Shown piece after piece: positions 34,802 through 43,798 of a stretch of 64,000 nt of DNA (its first letter is position 1; the number at the start of each line of letters is the position of its first letter). The position numbers were made by a program, and so were the translations under genes. The stretch is from DASSNR01 sp036278935. Lineage in GTDB: Bacteria > Gemmatimonadota > Gemmatimonadetes > Gemmatimonadales > Gemmatimonadaceae. The notes under the pieces are model-generated. The model saw nothing but the letters and a program-made list of their open reading frames with translations. It had not been told where the DNA came from and ran no database searches. The stretch spans positions 59,364 to 123,363 of the forward strand of contig DASUKA010000033.1 in the NCBI GenBank assembly GCA_036278935.1. Reading direction: 5' to 3'.

Positions 34802-36478
34802 ATGCGCATCCAGCTTCTTCTCGCCCCCCTGCTCCTCGCCGCCGCGGCGTGTCATTCCCGCGATGTTGCCTCCGCGGCCGGCCCCGATGGTGGCACCCTG
34901 GTCATCAGCACGCCCGGCGAGCCCAGCATCGCCGTCCCGCTGTTCGCGACCACGGTCTCGGACATGGAACTGGGGAGCACGATCTTCGAGCGACTGGCCG
35001 AGCCGGGACCCGATCTCAACACGATCGGCGACCGGGGGTATACCCCCGCACTCGCCGATAAATGGACGTGGGGCCCCGATTCCCTCTCGATCGCCTTTCA
35101 CATCGACCCACGCGCGCACTGGCAGGACGGCGCGCCCGTGACCGCACGCGATGTGCGCTTCACCTTCGAGGCGTATCGCGATCCCGCGTCCGGGTCGATC
35201 GTCACGCCGCTGCTCACGGGCATCGATTCCGTCAGCGTCCGTGACCCGGCGACCGCGGTCTTCTGGTTCCACCGCCGCTACCCGCAGCAGTTTTTCGACG
35301 CCTCGTATCAGATGTACGTGCTTCCGGCGCACCTGTTGTCGGGGATGCAGCATGCCGATATCCGCACGTCGAGCTTCGCGCGCCATCCCATTGGCAGCGG
35401 CCCGTTCCGCTTCTCACGCTGGATTGCCGGCACGCTCGTCGAAGTGGTGGCGGATACCGCCCGGCAGCGCGGCCGCCCGCGACTCAACCGCATCATCTGG
35501 AGCGTCGCGCCCGATTACGTCGCCTCCGTGACCCGGCTGCTGGCGGGGGACGCTGATTTCCTGGAGTATCTCCGCCCCGAGGCGATCGCGGCTCTCAGGA
35601 AGCACCCGGAGATCAAGCGCCTGCACTATCCGTCGCTCAGCCAGGGATATCTCGTCTTCAACCTGCGAGATCCGGATCACGCGGGGCGCCCCAATCCCAT
35701 CTTCGGGGATCGGGGCGTGCGCCGTGCGCTGACCATGGCGGTCGACCGGCGGCGGCTGGTGGCGAATGTGTTCGACTCCCTGGGCGCCGTGGCGATCGGA
35801 CCCGAAGTGCGCGCCCAGAGTACCGCGGATACCACCATCCCCATGCTCCCCTTCGATCCCGCGCACGCGCGCGCGCTGCTCGATTCGCTCGGCTGGCGCG
35901 ACAGCAACGGGGATGGCGTGCGCGAGAAGGATGGCGTGCCGATGCGCTTCACCCTCATGGCGCCGACCGCCAGCGCCATCCGCATCCGCACGACGGTGCT
36001 CCTGCAACAGATGTTCGCCAAGGTGGGCGCGAAGGCGGAGCTGCAGCAGTTGGAATTCAACCTGTTTCAGCAACGCGAGCAGCAGCGGAAGTTCGACGCC
36101 GCGATCAACAGTATGACTTTCGACCCGAGTCCGGCGACCATCCGTCAGGTGTGGGGAAGCGAGGCCGCGCGCGACCCCTCGGGCGCGAACATCGGCTCGT
36201 ATGAGAATCCGGCATTCGATGCGCTGCTGGACAGCGCCGTCAACCAGTTCGACCCGGCACGCTCCAAAGCGCTCTACCGGCGCGCGTACGCGACGCTCAT
36301 CGCGGATGCCCCCGCCATCTGGCTGTATGAGCCGGTGAACACCGTGGGCGTGAACCAGCGCGTGCATCCGGTGGGGATGCGTGCCGACGGCTGGTGGGTG
36401 AATCTCGCCGAGTGGTACATCCCGGCGGACGAGCGCATCGCGCGCGACCGCGTGGGGCTCGCCAGCCTCTCGCCATAA
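34802..36478 (+). CDS. Oligopeptide ABC transporter substrate-binding lipoprotein
   Basis: 558 residues from the ATG at 34802, which starts a lipoprotein signal MRIQLLLAPLLLAAAAC. The upstream frame extension is not plausible as a signal. The SBP family 5 fold (DppA/OppA type) is evident: TLVISTPGEPSIAVPLF, LADKWTWGPDSLSIAFHIDP, RGVRRALTMAVDRRRLV-type segment at ~residue 300, and the DSNGDGVREKDGVPMRFTLM block. It binds peptides or related solutes in the periplasm and delivers them to the permeases encoded next, 3 bases downstream. Substrate is inferred from family only. Nickel or glutathione relatives exist, but no His-rich site is seen. Confidence 0.9.
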   Translation: MRIQLLLAPLLLAAAACHSRDVASAAGPDGGTLVISTPGEPSIAVPLFATTVSDMELGSTIFERLAEPGPDLNTIGDRGYTPALADKWTWGPDSLSIAFHIDPRAHWQDGAPVTARDVRFTFEAYRDPASGSIVTPLLTGIDSVSVRDPATAVFWFHRRYPQQFFDASYQMYVLPAHLLSGMQHADIRTSSFARHPIGSGPFRFSRWIAGTLVEVVADTARQRGRPRLNRIIWSVAPDYVASVTRLLAGDADFLEYLRPEAIAALRKHPEIKRLHYPSLSQGYLVFNLRDPDHAGRPNPIFGDRGVRRALTMAVDRRRLVANVFDSLGAVAIGPEVRAQSTADTTIPMLPFDPAHARALLDSLGWRDSNGDGVREKDGVPMRFTLMAPTASAIRIRTTVLLQQMFAKVGAKAELQQLEFNLFQQREQQRKFDAAINSMTFDPSPATIRQVWGSEAARDPSGANIGSYENPAFDALLDSAVNQFDPARSKALYRRAYATLIADAPAIWLYEPVNTVGVNQRVHPVGMRADGWWVNLAEWYIPADERIARDRVGLASLSP

Positions 36479-36481
36479 GGG

Positions 36482-37450
36482 ATGCGGCACTACCTGGCCC
36501 GCCGTGCGTTGCAGGCGGTGGTCATCGTCTTTCTGGTCGCGACGCTCAGCTTCCTGCTGCTCCACCTCGCGCCCGGCGACCCGTTTACCACCCTCCAGAA
36601 CCCGAACATCACCGAGACGGTGCGGCAGCGGTGGCGTGCCGCGTACGGCCTCGACCGCCCACTTCCCGAGCAGTACCTACGCTACCTGGGCACCGTGGCG
36701 CGGGGGCAGCTCGGCTACTCCTATTCGCTGCACGAACCCGTGCTGAATGCGCTGGCCACCGCGCTACCGAACACGCTCGTGCTCATGGCGGCCGCGCTCG
36801 CGGCCAGCTTCGCGCTCGGCATTCTGCTGGGGCTCGTGCAGGCGCGGCATCGCGGCTCGGCGCTCGATCACGGCATCGGCACCCTGTCGCTCTTCTTTTA
36901 TTCGATGCCGGATTTCTGGCTGGCGATCATGATGCTGCTCGCCTTCGCCTACTGGCTGCCGATCTTTCCCGTCACCGGGATGTTCGACCCGGTGATGCAC
37001 GCGATGTACGGTTTCTGGGGGCGCATGGCCGACCGCGCGTGGCATCTCGTGCTGCCGGCGACCACGCTCACGCTGCTGTCGGCGGCCTTCATCGCGCGCT
37101 ATCAGCGGGCGGCCGTGCTGGATGTGCTGCAGGATGACTTCGTCAGAACGGCGCGCGCCAAAGGCGTGGGCGAGCGCGCCATTCTTGTCCGGCACGTGCT
37201 GCGCAACGCCCTCCTGCCGGTGATCACGCTGCTTGGGCTGGCGCTGCCCGCGCTGCTGGGTGGCGCGGTGTTCGTGGAGAAGATCTTCGCATGGCCGGGA
37301 ATGGGCTATCTCACCGTGCGCGCGATCGCCACGCGGGACTATCCGCTCGTGACGGCGGCGATGATCGTGGGCGCGGTGCTGGTGGCCGCGGGCAATCTGC
37401 TGGCCGACGTGCTGTACGCCGTGGTCGACCCACGGCTGCGGGCCACCTGA
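36482..37450 (+). CDS. dppB: Oligopeptide ABC transporter permease (DppB-like)
   Basis: 322 residues with six membrane segments. It begins MRHYLARRALQAVVIVFLVATLSF, a usual DppB opening, and has the HLAPGDPF segment after the first helix. The cytoplasmic coupling motif (EAA loop) appears as RTARAKGVGERAILVRHVLRNALLPV. The C-terminal VFVEKIFAWPGMGYL region is a family signature. It forms the membrane channel with the DppC-like protein encoded one base downstream and is driven by the ATPases encoded at 42764-44931. Spacing to the upstream binding protein is 3 bases. Confidence 0.92.
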   Translation: MRHYLARRALQAVVIVFLVATLSFLLLHLAPGDPFTTLQNPNITETVRQRWRAAYGLDRPLPEQYLRYLGTVARGQLGYSYSLHEPVLNALATALPNTLVLMAAALAASFALGILLGLVQARHRGSALDHGIGTLSLFFYSMPDFWLAIMMLLAFAYWLPIFPVTGMFDPVMHAMYGFWGRMADRAWHLVLPATTLTLLSAAFIARYQRAAVLDVLQDDFVRTARAKGVGERAILVRHVLRNALLPVITLLGLALPALLGGAVFVEKIFAWPGMGYLTVRAIATRDYPLVTAAMIVGAVLVAAGNLLADVLYAVVDPRLRAT

Positions 37451-37451
37451 C

Positions 37452-38390
37452 GTGCACGCCGTCGTCTGGCTGGTGCCGCCGCTTGCCGCCGTGATGGCCA
37501 GCCGCATGGTCATCCCCCGGCGCGCCCCGGACGTCAGAGCGGCCAGCCCGTGGCGCGCGACGCTGTCGCGGCTGAGCGACGACCGCGTGGCGATGACCGC
37601 GCTCGCGCTCATCATCGCGCTGTACACCGTGGCGGTGCTCGCTCCGTGGCTCGCGCCCTACTCGCCCGCCGCACAGCCCGACATCATCGCGCTCAAGGGA
37701 CAGCCCCCGTCGCTCCATCACCTCTTCGGCACCGATCAGTACAGCCGCGACCTGCTGAGCCGCGTGGTGTACGGCGCGCGCGTGTCGCTCACCGTGGCGC
37801 TCCTTGCCATCCTGGTCTCGGCCACGGTGGGCACCGCGTACGGCGCGATCGCCGGCTATTACGGCGGGCGCGTGGATGGTTTCATGATGCGCCTCATCGA
37901 TGCGGCGCTCGCCATCCCGCGCATCCTGCTCCTCATTGCGGTGCTGGCGCTCTGGGGGGGTCTCCCGCTCCCGTATCTCATTCTCGTGCTCGGCCTCACC
38001 GGGTGGTTCGGCGTGAGCCGCATCGTGCGGGCGCAGGTGCTCTCCGTGAAGGAGCGGGACATGGTGGTGGCCGCGCGCGCGCTCGGCGCGAGCGATCCGC
38101 ACATCCTCTGGCGCCATGTGCTCCCCAACGTTCTCTCGCCGGTGATCGTCGCCGCCACGCTGGGCATCGGGAATGTCATCGTGCTGGAGGCGGGACTCTC
38201 GTATCTCGGCATCGGCGTGCAGCAACCGCTCGCGAGCTGGGGCAACATCATCCGCGATGGGAGTTCTCAGATCGCCACGCTCTGGTGGATCTCTCTCTTT
38301 CCCGGTCTGGCCATCGTGCTCACGGTCATCGCGTTCAACCTGATAGGCGACGGGCTGCGCGACGCGTTGGATCCACGCACGAAGCGGTAG
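37452..38390 (+). CDS. dppC: Oligopeptide ABC transporter permease (DppC-like)
   Basis: 312 residues starting at a GTG one base after the dppB stop. The N-terminal extension and a first membrane helix are followed by the HHLFGTDQYSRDLLSRVVYG segment typical of DppC/OppC. The EAA loop is present as VVAARALGASDPHILWRHVLPN, and the LEAGLSYLGIGVQQPLASWG block is a family mark. It pairs with DppB. It is followed after 10 bases by two amino-acid permease genes instead of the ATPase genes, which lie about 4.4 kb further on the same strand. Confidence 0.92.
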   Translation: MHAVVWLVPPLAAVMASRMVIPRRAPDVRAASPWRATLSRLSDDRVAMTALALIIALYTVAVLAPWLAPYSPAAQPDIIALKGQPPSLHHLFGTDQYSRDLLSRVVYGARVSLTVALLAILVSATVGTAYGAIAGYYGGRVDGFMMRLIDAALAIPRILLLIAVLALWGGLPLPYLILVLGLTGWFGVSRIVRAQVLSVKERDMVVAARALGASDPHILWRHVLPNVLSPVIVAATLGIGNVIVLEAGLSYLGIGVQQPLASWGNIIRDGSSQIATLWWISLFPGLAIVLTVIAFNLIGDGLRDALDPRTKR

Positions 38391-38400
38391 GCGGCGACGC

Positions 38401-39792
38401 ATGACGCAGGGTGCGCCCGCCCCGCCCGGTAGCATGGGAGACGGTTCGCCCCCGACCGGCCGTGCGTCGCCGCCACCGCTGCTGCGCGTTCTTGGCACCG
38501 CGTTCGGGCTGGCCATCGCCGTCGGCGCGACCGTGGGCGGCGGGATCCTGCGCACACCCGGAGAGATCGCGGCTGCCCTGCCCAGCGCCGCGCTCTTCAT
38601 GGCCGTCTGGGTGTTCGGCGGCCTGGTCACCCTGCTCGGCGCGAACATCTTTTCCGAGCTGGGCGCCATGATGCCGCATGCGGGCGGACCGTACGTGTAC
38701 GCGCGGCGCGCCTTCGGCAACAGCATCGGCTTCTTCGTCGGCTATACCGACTGGATCAACTGGTGTCTGGGCCCCGTGGTGCTCACGATCATCGTGGGCG
38801 AGTACATGGGCGGCCTGATCCCGGCGCTGGCCGGCCACGCCATGGCCGTGGACTTCGTTACCCTCGGCGGGCTGGCTGTGCTGCAGTGGATCGGCGTGCG
38901 CTCGGGTGGCCGCACGCAGGAGATCACCACGCTGCTCAAGGCGCTGGCGTTTGCGGCACTGGTGGTGGCAGCGTTCGTCGTCCCGCACGCGACGCTCGCC
39001 GCGCCCGCGCGCCCGGTGCCGCACGGCACGTCGCTCCTGCTCGCCTTCGGCGTCGCCATGCAGGGGGTGATCTTCACCTACGACGCGTACTACGCCGTGC
39101 TGTACTGCGGCGAGGAGATGCGCGACCCGGGACGCGAGATCCCTCGCTCCATGCTGCGCGGCGTCTGGCTCGTCATCATCATCTACCTGCTGATCAACGC
39201 CGCGTATCTGGCCGTCGTGCCGGCAAGCCGGATCGCGGGTGACCCGTTCGTGGGCGCTACCATGGCGCGGGCGCTTTTTGGCCAGAGAGGGGATACCGTG
39301 ATCCGGCTCATCATGATCATCTCGGTGCTCGGCGCCATCAACGCCGAGTTGATGGCGATACCGCGCATCCTGCTGGCCATGAGCCGTGATGGTCTCTTCC
39401 CGCGCCAGGCCGCGCGCGTGAACGCCGGCGGCACCCCGCACGTCGCCCTCGCGCTCAGCCTGGTGGTGATCGTCGCCTTTCTGCTCTCCGGCTCGTTCAA
39501 CGCGGTGCTGGCCTTCGACTCGCTCCTGATCATCGTGATGTACGCCTTCTCCTTCATCGCGTTCTTCGCCCTCCGACTGCGGGAGCCGAACGCGGCGCGG
39601 CCGTACCGCGCCTGGGGGTACCCGGTGCTCCCAGCACTCGCGCTGGCGATCGCGGTGGCGCTGGTGGTCGCTATCGCTGTGGGCGATGTGCGGAGCGCGC
39701 TCATCGTGCTGGCGGTGCTGCTCGCAAGCTGGCCGGCGTCGCGATTGGCGCGGCGCTTCGGGCGCGCGGGGGGCGAGGCGCCGGGTGGCTGA
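38401..39792 (+). CDS. APC-family amino-acid permease, copy 1
   Basis: 463 residues with about 12 hydrophobic helices. The first helix contains the unwound substrate-binding pattern GATVGGGILRTPGEIA, the glycine-rich motif of APC transporters. A conserved YCGEEMRDPGREIPRSMLRG segment after the sixth helix is typical of this family. It should import amino acids with protons or exchange them. It follows dppC by 10 bases, so it is probably in the same transcript. A close paralogue follows at once, and the two are alike over nearly the whole length. Substrate cannot be told. Confidence 0.88.
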   Translation: MTQGAPAPPGSMGDGSPPTGRASPPPLLRVLGTAFGLAIAVGATVGGGILRTPGEIAAALPSAALFMAVWVFGGLVTLLGANIFSELGAMMPHAGGPYVYARRAFGNSIGFFVGYTDWINWCLGPVVLTIIVGEYMGGLIPALAGHAMAVDFVTLGGLAVLQWIGVRSGGRTQEITTLLKALAFAALVVAAFVVPHATLAAPARPVPHGTSLLLAFGVAMQGVIFTYDAYYAVLYCGEEMRDPGREIPRSMLRGVWLVIIIYLLINAAYLAVVPASRIAGDPFVGATMARALFGQRGDTVIRLIMIISVLGAINAELMAIPRILLAMSRDGLFPRQAARVNAGGTPHVALALSLVVIVAFLLSGSFNAVLAFDSLLIIVMYAFSFIAFFALRLREPNAARPYRAWGYPVLPALALAIAVALVVAIAVGDVRSALIVLAVLLASWPASRLARRFGRAGGEAPGG

Positions 39793-39823
39793 GCGTGGAC
39801 GCAGCACGTCTGGGGGCCGCGCG

Positions 39824-41191
39824 GTGAGCCCGCCCCTTGCCCCGGTCACCGCCGCCCCTCCCGCGCCGCCGCGTGGGCTGTTGCGCGTGCTGGGCACCGC
39901 GTTCGGACTCGCGATCACCGTGGGCGCGGTCATCGGCGGCGGGATCGTGCGCACTCCGGGAGAGATCGCGGCCGCGCTCCCCAGCGCGCCGCTCTTTCTC
40001 GCGGTGTGGGTGCTCGGCGCGATCAACACGCTGCTCGGCGCCAACGTGTTCAGTGAGCTGGGGACGATGATGCCGCGCGCCGGCGGGCCATACGTGTACG
40101 CGCGCCGCGCCTTTGGCAATGCGGCGGGGTTCTTTGTGGGCTACGCGGACTGGATGACCTGGTGCCTGGGTGCGGCGGCCGTCACGCTCGTGGTCGGCGA
40201 ATACAGCGGCGTGCTCATTCCCGCGCTCGCTCCGCATCCCGTGGCCGTGGACCTGGTGGTGCTGCTGAGCATCGGCGCGTTGCAGTGGGTGGGGGTGCGC
40301 TCGAGCGGCCGGACGCAGGAGATCACCAGCGCGCTCAAGGCACTTGCCCTGCTGGGGCTCGTCGCGGCGGCCTTTCTCCTGCCGCACCCCCGACTCGCGG
40401 CTCCGTCCGTGTCGGTGCCGAGCGGCCTCGCGCTCGTGGCGGCGTTCGGCATCGCGATGCAGGGCGTGGTGTTCACGTACGAGAGCTACTTTGCCGTGGT
40501 CTACTGCGGCGAGGAGATGCGCGACCCGGGGCGGGAGATTCCGCGGTCGATGTTCCGCGGCGTGTGGCTCGTGATCGCCATCTATCTGCTCATCAACATC
40601 GCGTACGTGGCCGTGGTGCCCGTGCCGCGGATGGCGGGCGATCCCTTCGTGGGCGGCACGCTCACGCGCGCGCTCATGGGGAGAGCGGGCGATGCCGTGA
40701 TCCGCGTGATCATGATCGTCTCGGTGATCGGGACCATCAACGCCATCCTGATGGTGGGCACGCGCACGCTGCTCGCCATGAGTCGCGACGGGGTCTTCCC
40801 GCGCGCGGCCTCGCGCATCAACGCCGGTGGCACGCCGCACCTGGCGCTCGGCGCCATGCTGGGCGCCGTCGTCCTGGTGATCGTGGGACTCCGCGGCTCG
40901 TTCCAGGCCGCGCTCGCGTTGAGCGCCATCTTCATCCTGGTGCGCTACAGCTGCTGCTTCGCCGCGCTCTTTGCCCTGCGGTGGCGGGAGCCCGACGCCC
41001 CGCGTCCGTTCCGCGCACGCGGCTATCCGCTGCTCCCCGTGCTTGCGCTCCTCGCCACGCTGGCGCTGCTCTGCGTGATGGTGACAGGAAGCCCTACGGA
41101 CGCGCTCATCGTGCTCGCGTTGCTGCTGCTGAGTTGGCCGCTGTCGCGCGCGTCGTCGTGGCTCGGGCGCCGCAGCGGCGCGGACGTCTGA
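39824..41191 (+). CDS. APC-family amino-acid permease, copy 2
   Basis: 455 residues from the GTG at 39824, chosen because GGGGG lies 7 bases upstream. A GTG at 39785, overlapping copy 1, is also possible. It has the same layout as copy 1: a GAVIGGGIVRTPGEIA first-helix motif and YCGEEMRDPGREIPRSMFRG after the sixth helix. The two copies are clearly a tandem duplication. Differences gather in the later helices (for example YSCCFAALFALRW against YAFSFIAFFALRL), which could alter substrate choice. It is followed by the convergent M20 peptidase gene, 42 bases away. Confidence 0.87.
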   Translation: MSPPLAPVTAAPPAPPRGLLRVLGTAFGLAITVGAVIGGGIVRTPGEIAAALPSAPLFLAVWVLGAINTLLGANVFSELGTMMPRAGGPYVYARRAFGNAAGFFVGYADWMTWCLGAAAVTLVVGEYSGVLIPALAPHPVAVDLVVLLSIGALQWVGVRSSGRTQEITSALKALALLGLVAAAFLLPHPRLAAPSVSVPSGLALVAAFGIAMQGVVFTYESYFAVVYCGEEMRDPGREIPRSMFRGVWLVIAIYLLINIAYVAVVPVPRMAGDPFVGGTLTRALMGRAGDAVIRVIMIVSVIGTINAILMVGTRTLLAMSRDGVFPRAASRINAGGTPHLALGAMLGAVVLVIVGLRGSFQAALALSAIFILVRYSCCFAALFALRWREPDAPRPFRARGYPLLPVLALLATLALLCVMVTGSPTDALIVLALLLLSWPLSRASSWLGRRSGADV

Positions 41192-41233
41192 TGCCGCGCG
41201 GCGCGTCGCCGCACGTCAGCCCGCCCCCGCTCG

Positions 41234-42544
41234 CTAGCGCGTCAGCCGGTAGATCAGCACCGCCGCCCGCTCCGTGGCCATCGGGAGCGAATTGAGATTC
41301 ACCCGCTCGCGCGGCGTGTGGGATCCGGTTCCGGAGACGCCCAACCCGTCGAGCCCGGTCACGTACGGCGCAACGAAGGAGATATCACCCGCGCCGCGCT
41401 TGCCCGGGTCCAGCGCCTTCACCAGCCCGTAGCCAAGTGCCCGGCTCACGGAGTCGAAGCTGGCCAGCAGCGCGTAGTTCGCCTTCGTGGGCGCCATAGC
41501 TGGGTACTCATCGTGAAACGTGATCGTCGCGCTGGTCTCCGGCAGATTATCGTGCTCGGCGATGCGCCGCATTCGCGCTCGCGCGCGCGCCTTCTGACTT
41601 TCGGTGAGAAAGCGCAGGTCGCCGTTTACGATGGTGACCGGCGCGATGATGTTGAGTTTGCTGGCAGCCGTCCCCGCCACATGGACGGTGTCGTAGGTCA
41701 CGTCGGCACCGCCCACGATGATGGCGGGGTTGAACGTGAGGTATTTTTCGCGCCAGAGCGCACGGCGGAATCCATCGAGAATGCGGGCGGTCTCGAACAC
41801 CGCCCCGTCCCCCACCCCACGGTGGAAGATCCCCGCCGAGTGACTCTGCCGCCCGTGCACGGTGAGCATCCATCGGCTGTCGCCGCGCCGCGCGACGGTG
41901 GCGTTGTCGCGGCTGCCGCCCTCAAACGCCAGCGCCACATCGCTCCGCTTCCCCGCCGCGATCAGATCCCCCCGGCTCACACTCAGCGGGCTCCCCGCAC
42001 GCTCCTCGTCGCCGCTGAAGGCCACGATGATGTTCGTGCCGTCCAGCGCGCCAATGCTGTTGAGCGCCCGGAGCGCGTACAGAATGGCCACGTCGCCGCC
42101 TTTCATGTCGGCGCTCCCCGCGCCCTTGGCGGTCGAGTCGTTCACCATGCCCCAGCGCAGGGAGTCAGCCTCCAGCACGGTATCGAGATGCCCGATGAGC
42201 AGCACGCGCTTCCCGTGCGTCCCCGTCCGCTCCGCGAAGAGATGACCCGCGCGGTTCACCGAATCGGGCATGCTGATCCAGCGCGTATGGAAGCCGAGGG
42301 AATCGAGCACCTGCCGGTACAGCGCCCCGACCGCGCGCACCCCCGAAAGGTCCATCGTCGCGCTCTTGATGTTCACCGATTGCCTGAGGAGCGCGATCTC
42401 CTCCTGCTGGTGCTGCTCCACGTAGCTCTTGAGCTTCTGCTCCTGCGCCGACAGCCGTTGTGCCGCCGCCGATCGAGGCATCGCCAATGCACACGTTCCG
42501 GCGGTCAGCACAAGGAAGGCACCAGCAAGCAGACGAGATGACAT
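41234..42544 (-). CDS. Exported M20-family peptidase (carboxypeptidase-like)
   Basis: 436 residues from the ATG at 42544. A GTG 27 bases upstream is an alternative start. The signal peptide ends around ALAMPRSAAAQ. Zinc-binding motifs of M20 are seen: GHLDTV (first His and Asp), GSADMKGGDVA (bridging Asp), and SGDEERAGS (catalytic Glu pair). The layout with a central dimerisation domain fits carboxypeptidase G2-like enzymes that cut C-terminal residues from small peptides or acyl-amino acids. It is on the minus strand inside the transporter cluster, so it has its own promoter. A role in trimming peptides in the periplasm before uptake is a reasonable inference. Confidence 0.88.
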   Translation of the reverse strand: MSSRLLAGAFLVLTAGTCALAMPRSAAAQRLSAQEQKLKSYVEQHQQEEIALLRQSVNIKSATMDLSGVRAVGALYRQVLDSLGFHTRWISMPDSVNRAGHLFAERTGTHGKRVLLIGHLDTVLEADSLRWGMVNDSTAKGAGSADMKGGDVAILYALRALNSIGALDGTNIIVAFSGDEERAGSPLSVSRGDLIAAGKRSDVALAFEGGSRDNATVARRGDSRWMLTVHGRQSHSAGIFHRGVGDGAVFETARILDGFRRALWREKYLTFNPAIIVGGADVTYDTVHVAGTAASKLNIIAPVTIVNGDLRFLTESQKARARARMRRIAEHDNLPETSATITFHDEYPAMAPTKANYALLASFDSVSRALGYGLVKALDPGKRGAGDISFVAPYVTGLDGLGVSGTGSHTPRERVNLNSLPMATERAAVLIYRLTR

Positions 42545-42763
42545 GGAGGAGATTCCCGGTTTGAAGGACACGGCGGCGGGGGGAACGGGCGGCCGGACGG
42601 AACGGTGCGGGAAGGCGCGCCCGCGTCTATGTTACGACGCGGGCGCCCGGCGCGCCACAACACGCGGCACATCGGCGCGCCCCCCATATCTGTTCTCGCT
42701 CGCTCGTTACCAGCCTCGCACCGCGCGGTGCACGCTCGGCAGCCACACGCGACACCCTCGGCC

Positions 42764-43798
42764 ATGCCCGATCCGCTTCTCTCGATTCAGCATCTGCGCA
42801 CGTACTTCTCCATGCGGGGGGCGGAGCAGGTGGCACGCGCGGTGGACGATGTCTCCTTCGAGGTCGCCGCACACGAGACGGTCGGGCTGGTGGGCGAGTC
42901 GGGGTGCGGCAAGTCGGTGACCGCGCTCTCCATCCTGCGGCTCATCGACCCGCCAGGCCGCATCGAGCCGGGCAGTGTCATCACCTTCGAGGGACGCGAC
43001 CTGCTCTCGCTCGATGGCGCCGCCATGCGCGCGGTGCGCGGCAACCGGATCGCCATGATCTTTCAGGAGCCGATGACCGCGCTCAATCCGGTGTTCACCG
43101 TCGGCGATCAGGTCGCCGAGGTGGCGCGCGTGCACTCGCGCACGTCGCGGCGCGATGCGTGGGAGCGCGCGGTAGAGATGCTCCGCGTCACCGGCATCGC
43201 GGCGCCCGCGGAGCGTGCCCGGGAGTATCCACATCAGCTCTCCGGCGGCATGCGGCAGCGCGTGATGATCGCCATGGCGCTCATGATGACTCCCGCGCTC
43301 CTCGTTGCCGACGAGCCCACCACGGCGCTCGATGTCACCATCCAGGCGCAGATCCTCGAGCTCATCTCGGCGCTGCAGGCGCGCACCGGGATGTCGGTGC
43401 TGCTCATCACGCACGATCTCGGGGTAATCGCGGAGACCGCCTCGCGCGTGATCGTGATGTACGCGGGAGAGACCGTGGAGGAAGCACCCGTGCGCGCGCT
43501 TTTTGCCGCCGCCCACCACCCGTACAGTGAGGGACTGCTCGCGGCGATGCCGCGCTTGGGTGACGGGCGTGAGCGGTTGCGCGTGATTCCCGGAGCCGTG
43601 CCGCCGCCCACCGCGTGGCCCGCGGGCTGCCGCTTTCATGACCGCTGCCCCTACGCCTGGGAGCGGTGCACGGCCGAGCATCCCCCGCTCTACCAGATCG
43701 GTGATGGCCATACCTCGCGCTGCCACCTCGCCCAGGAACCGGAGCGACGTGCCGCGCGCCACGCCCCTTCGGTCGCACGGCAGGGAGTGAGCGCGTGA
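42764..43798 (+). CDS. dppD: Oligopeptide ABC transporter ATPase (DppD-like)
   Basis: 344 residues from the ATG at 42764. The open frame starts 53 codons earlier, in the region divergent from the M20 gene. Walker A is GESGCGKSVT, the signature LSGGMRQRV and Walker B LLVADEPTTALD, all intact. The C-terminal oligopeptide domain has the cysteine pattern CRFHDRCPYAWERC, which binds a [4Fe-4S] cluster in some DppD proteins. Partner permeases are encoded 4.4 kb upstream. The stop overlaps the start of dppF (TGATG). The coupling of these two ATPases to the distant permeases is inferred from family. Confidence 0.92.
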   Translation: MPDPLLSIQHLRTYFSMRGAEQVARAVDDVSFEVAAHETVGLVGESGCGKSVTALSILRLIDPPGRIEPGSVITFEGRDLLSLDGAAMRAVRGNRIAMIFQEPMTALNPVFTVGDQVAEVARVHSRTSRRDAWERAVEMLRVTGIAAPAERAREYPHQLSGGMRQRVMIAMALMMTPALLVADEPTTALDVTIQAQILELISALQARTGMSVLLITHDLGVIAETASRVIVMYAGETVEEAPVRALFAAAHHPYSEGLLAAMPRLGDGRERLRVIPGAVPPPTAWPAGCRFHDRCPYAWERCTAEHPPLYQIGDGHTSRCHLAQEPERRAARHAPSVARQGVSA

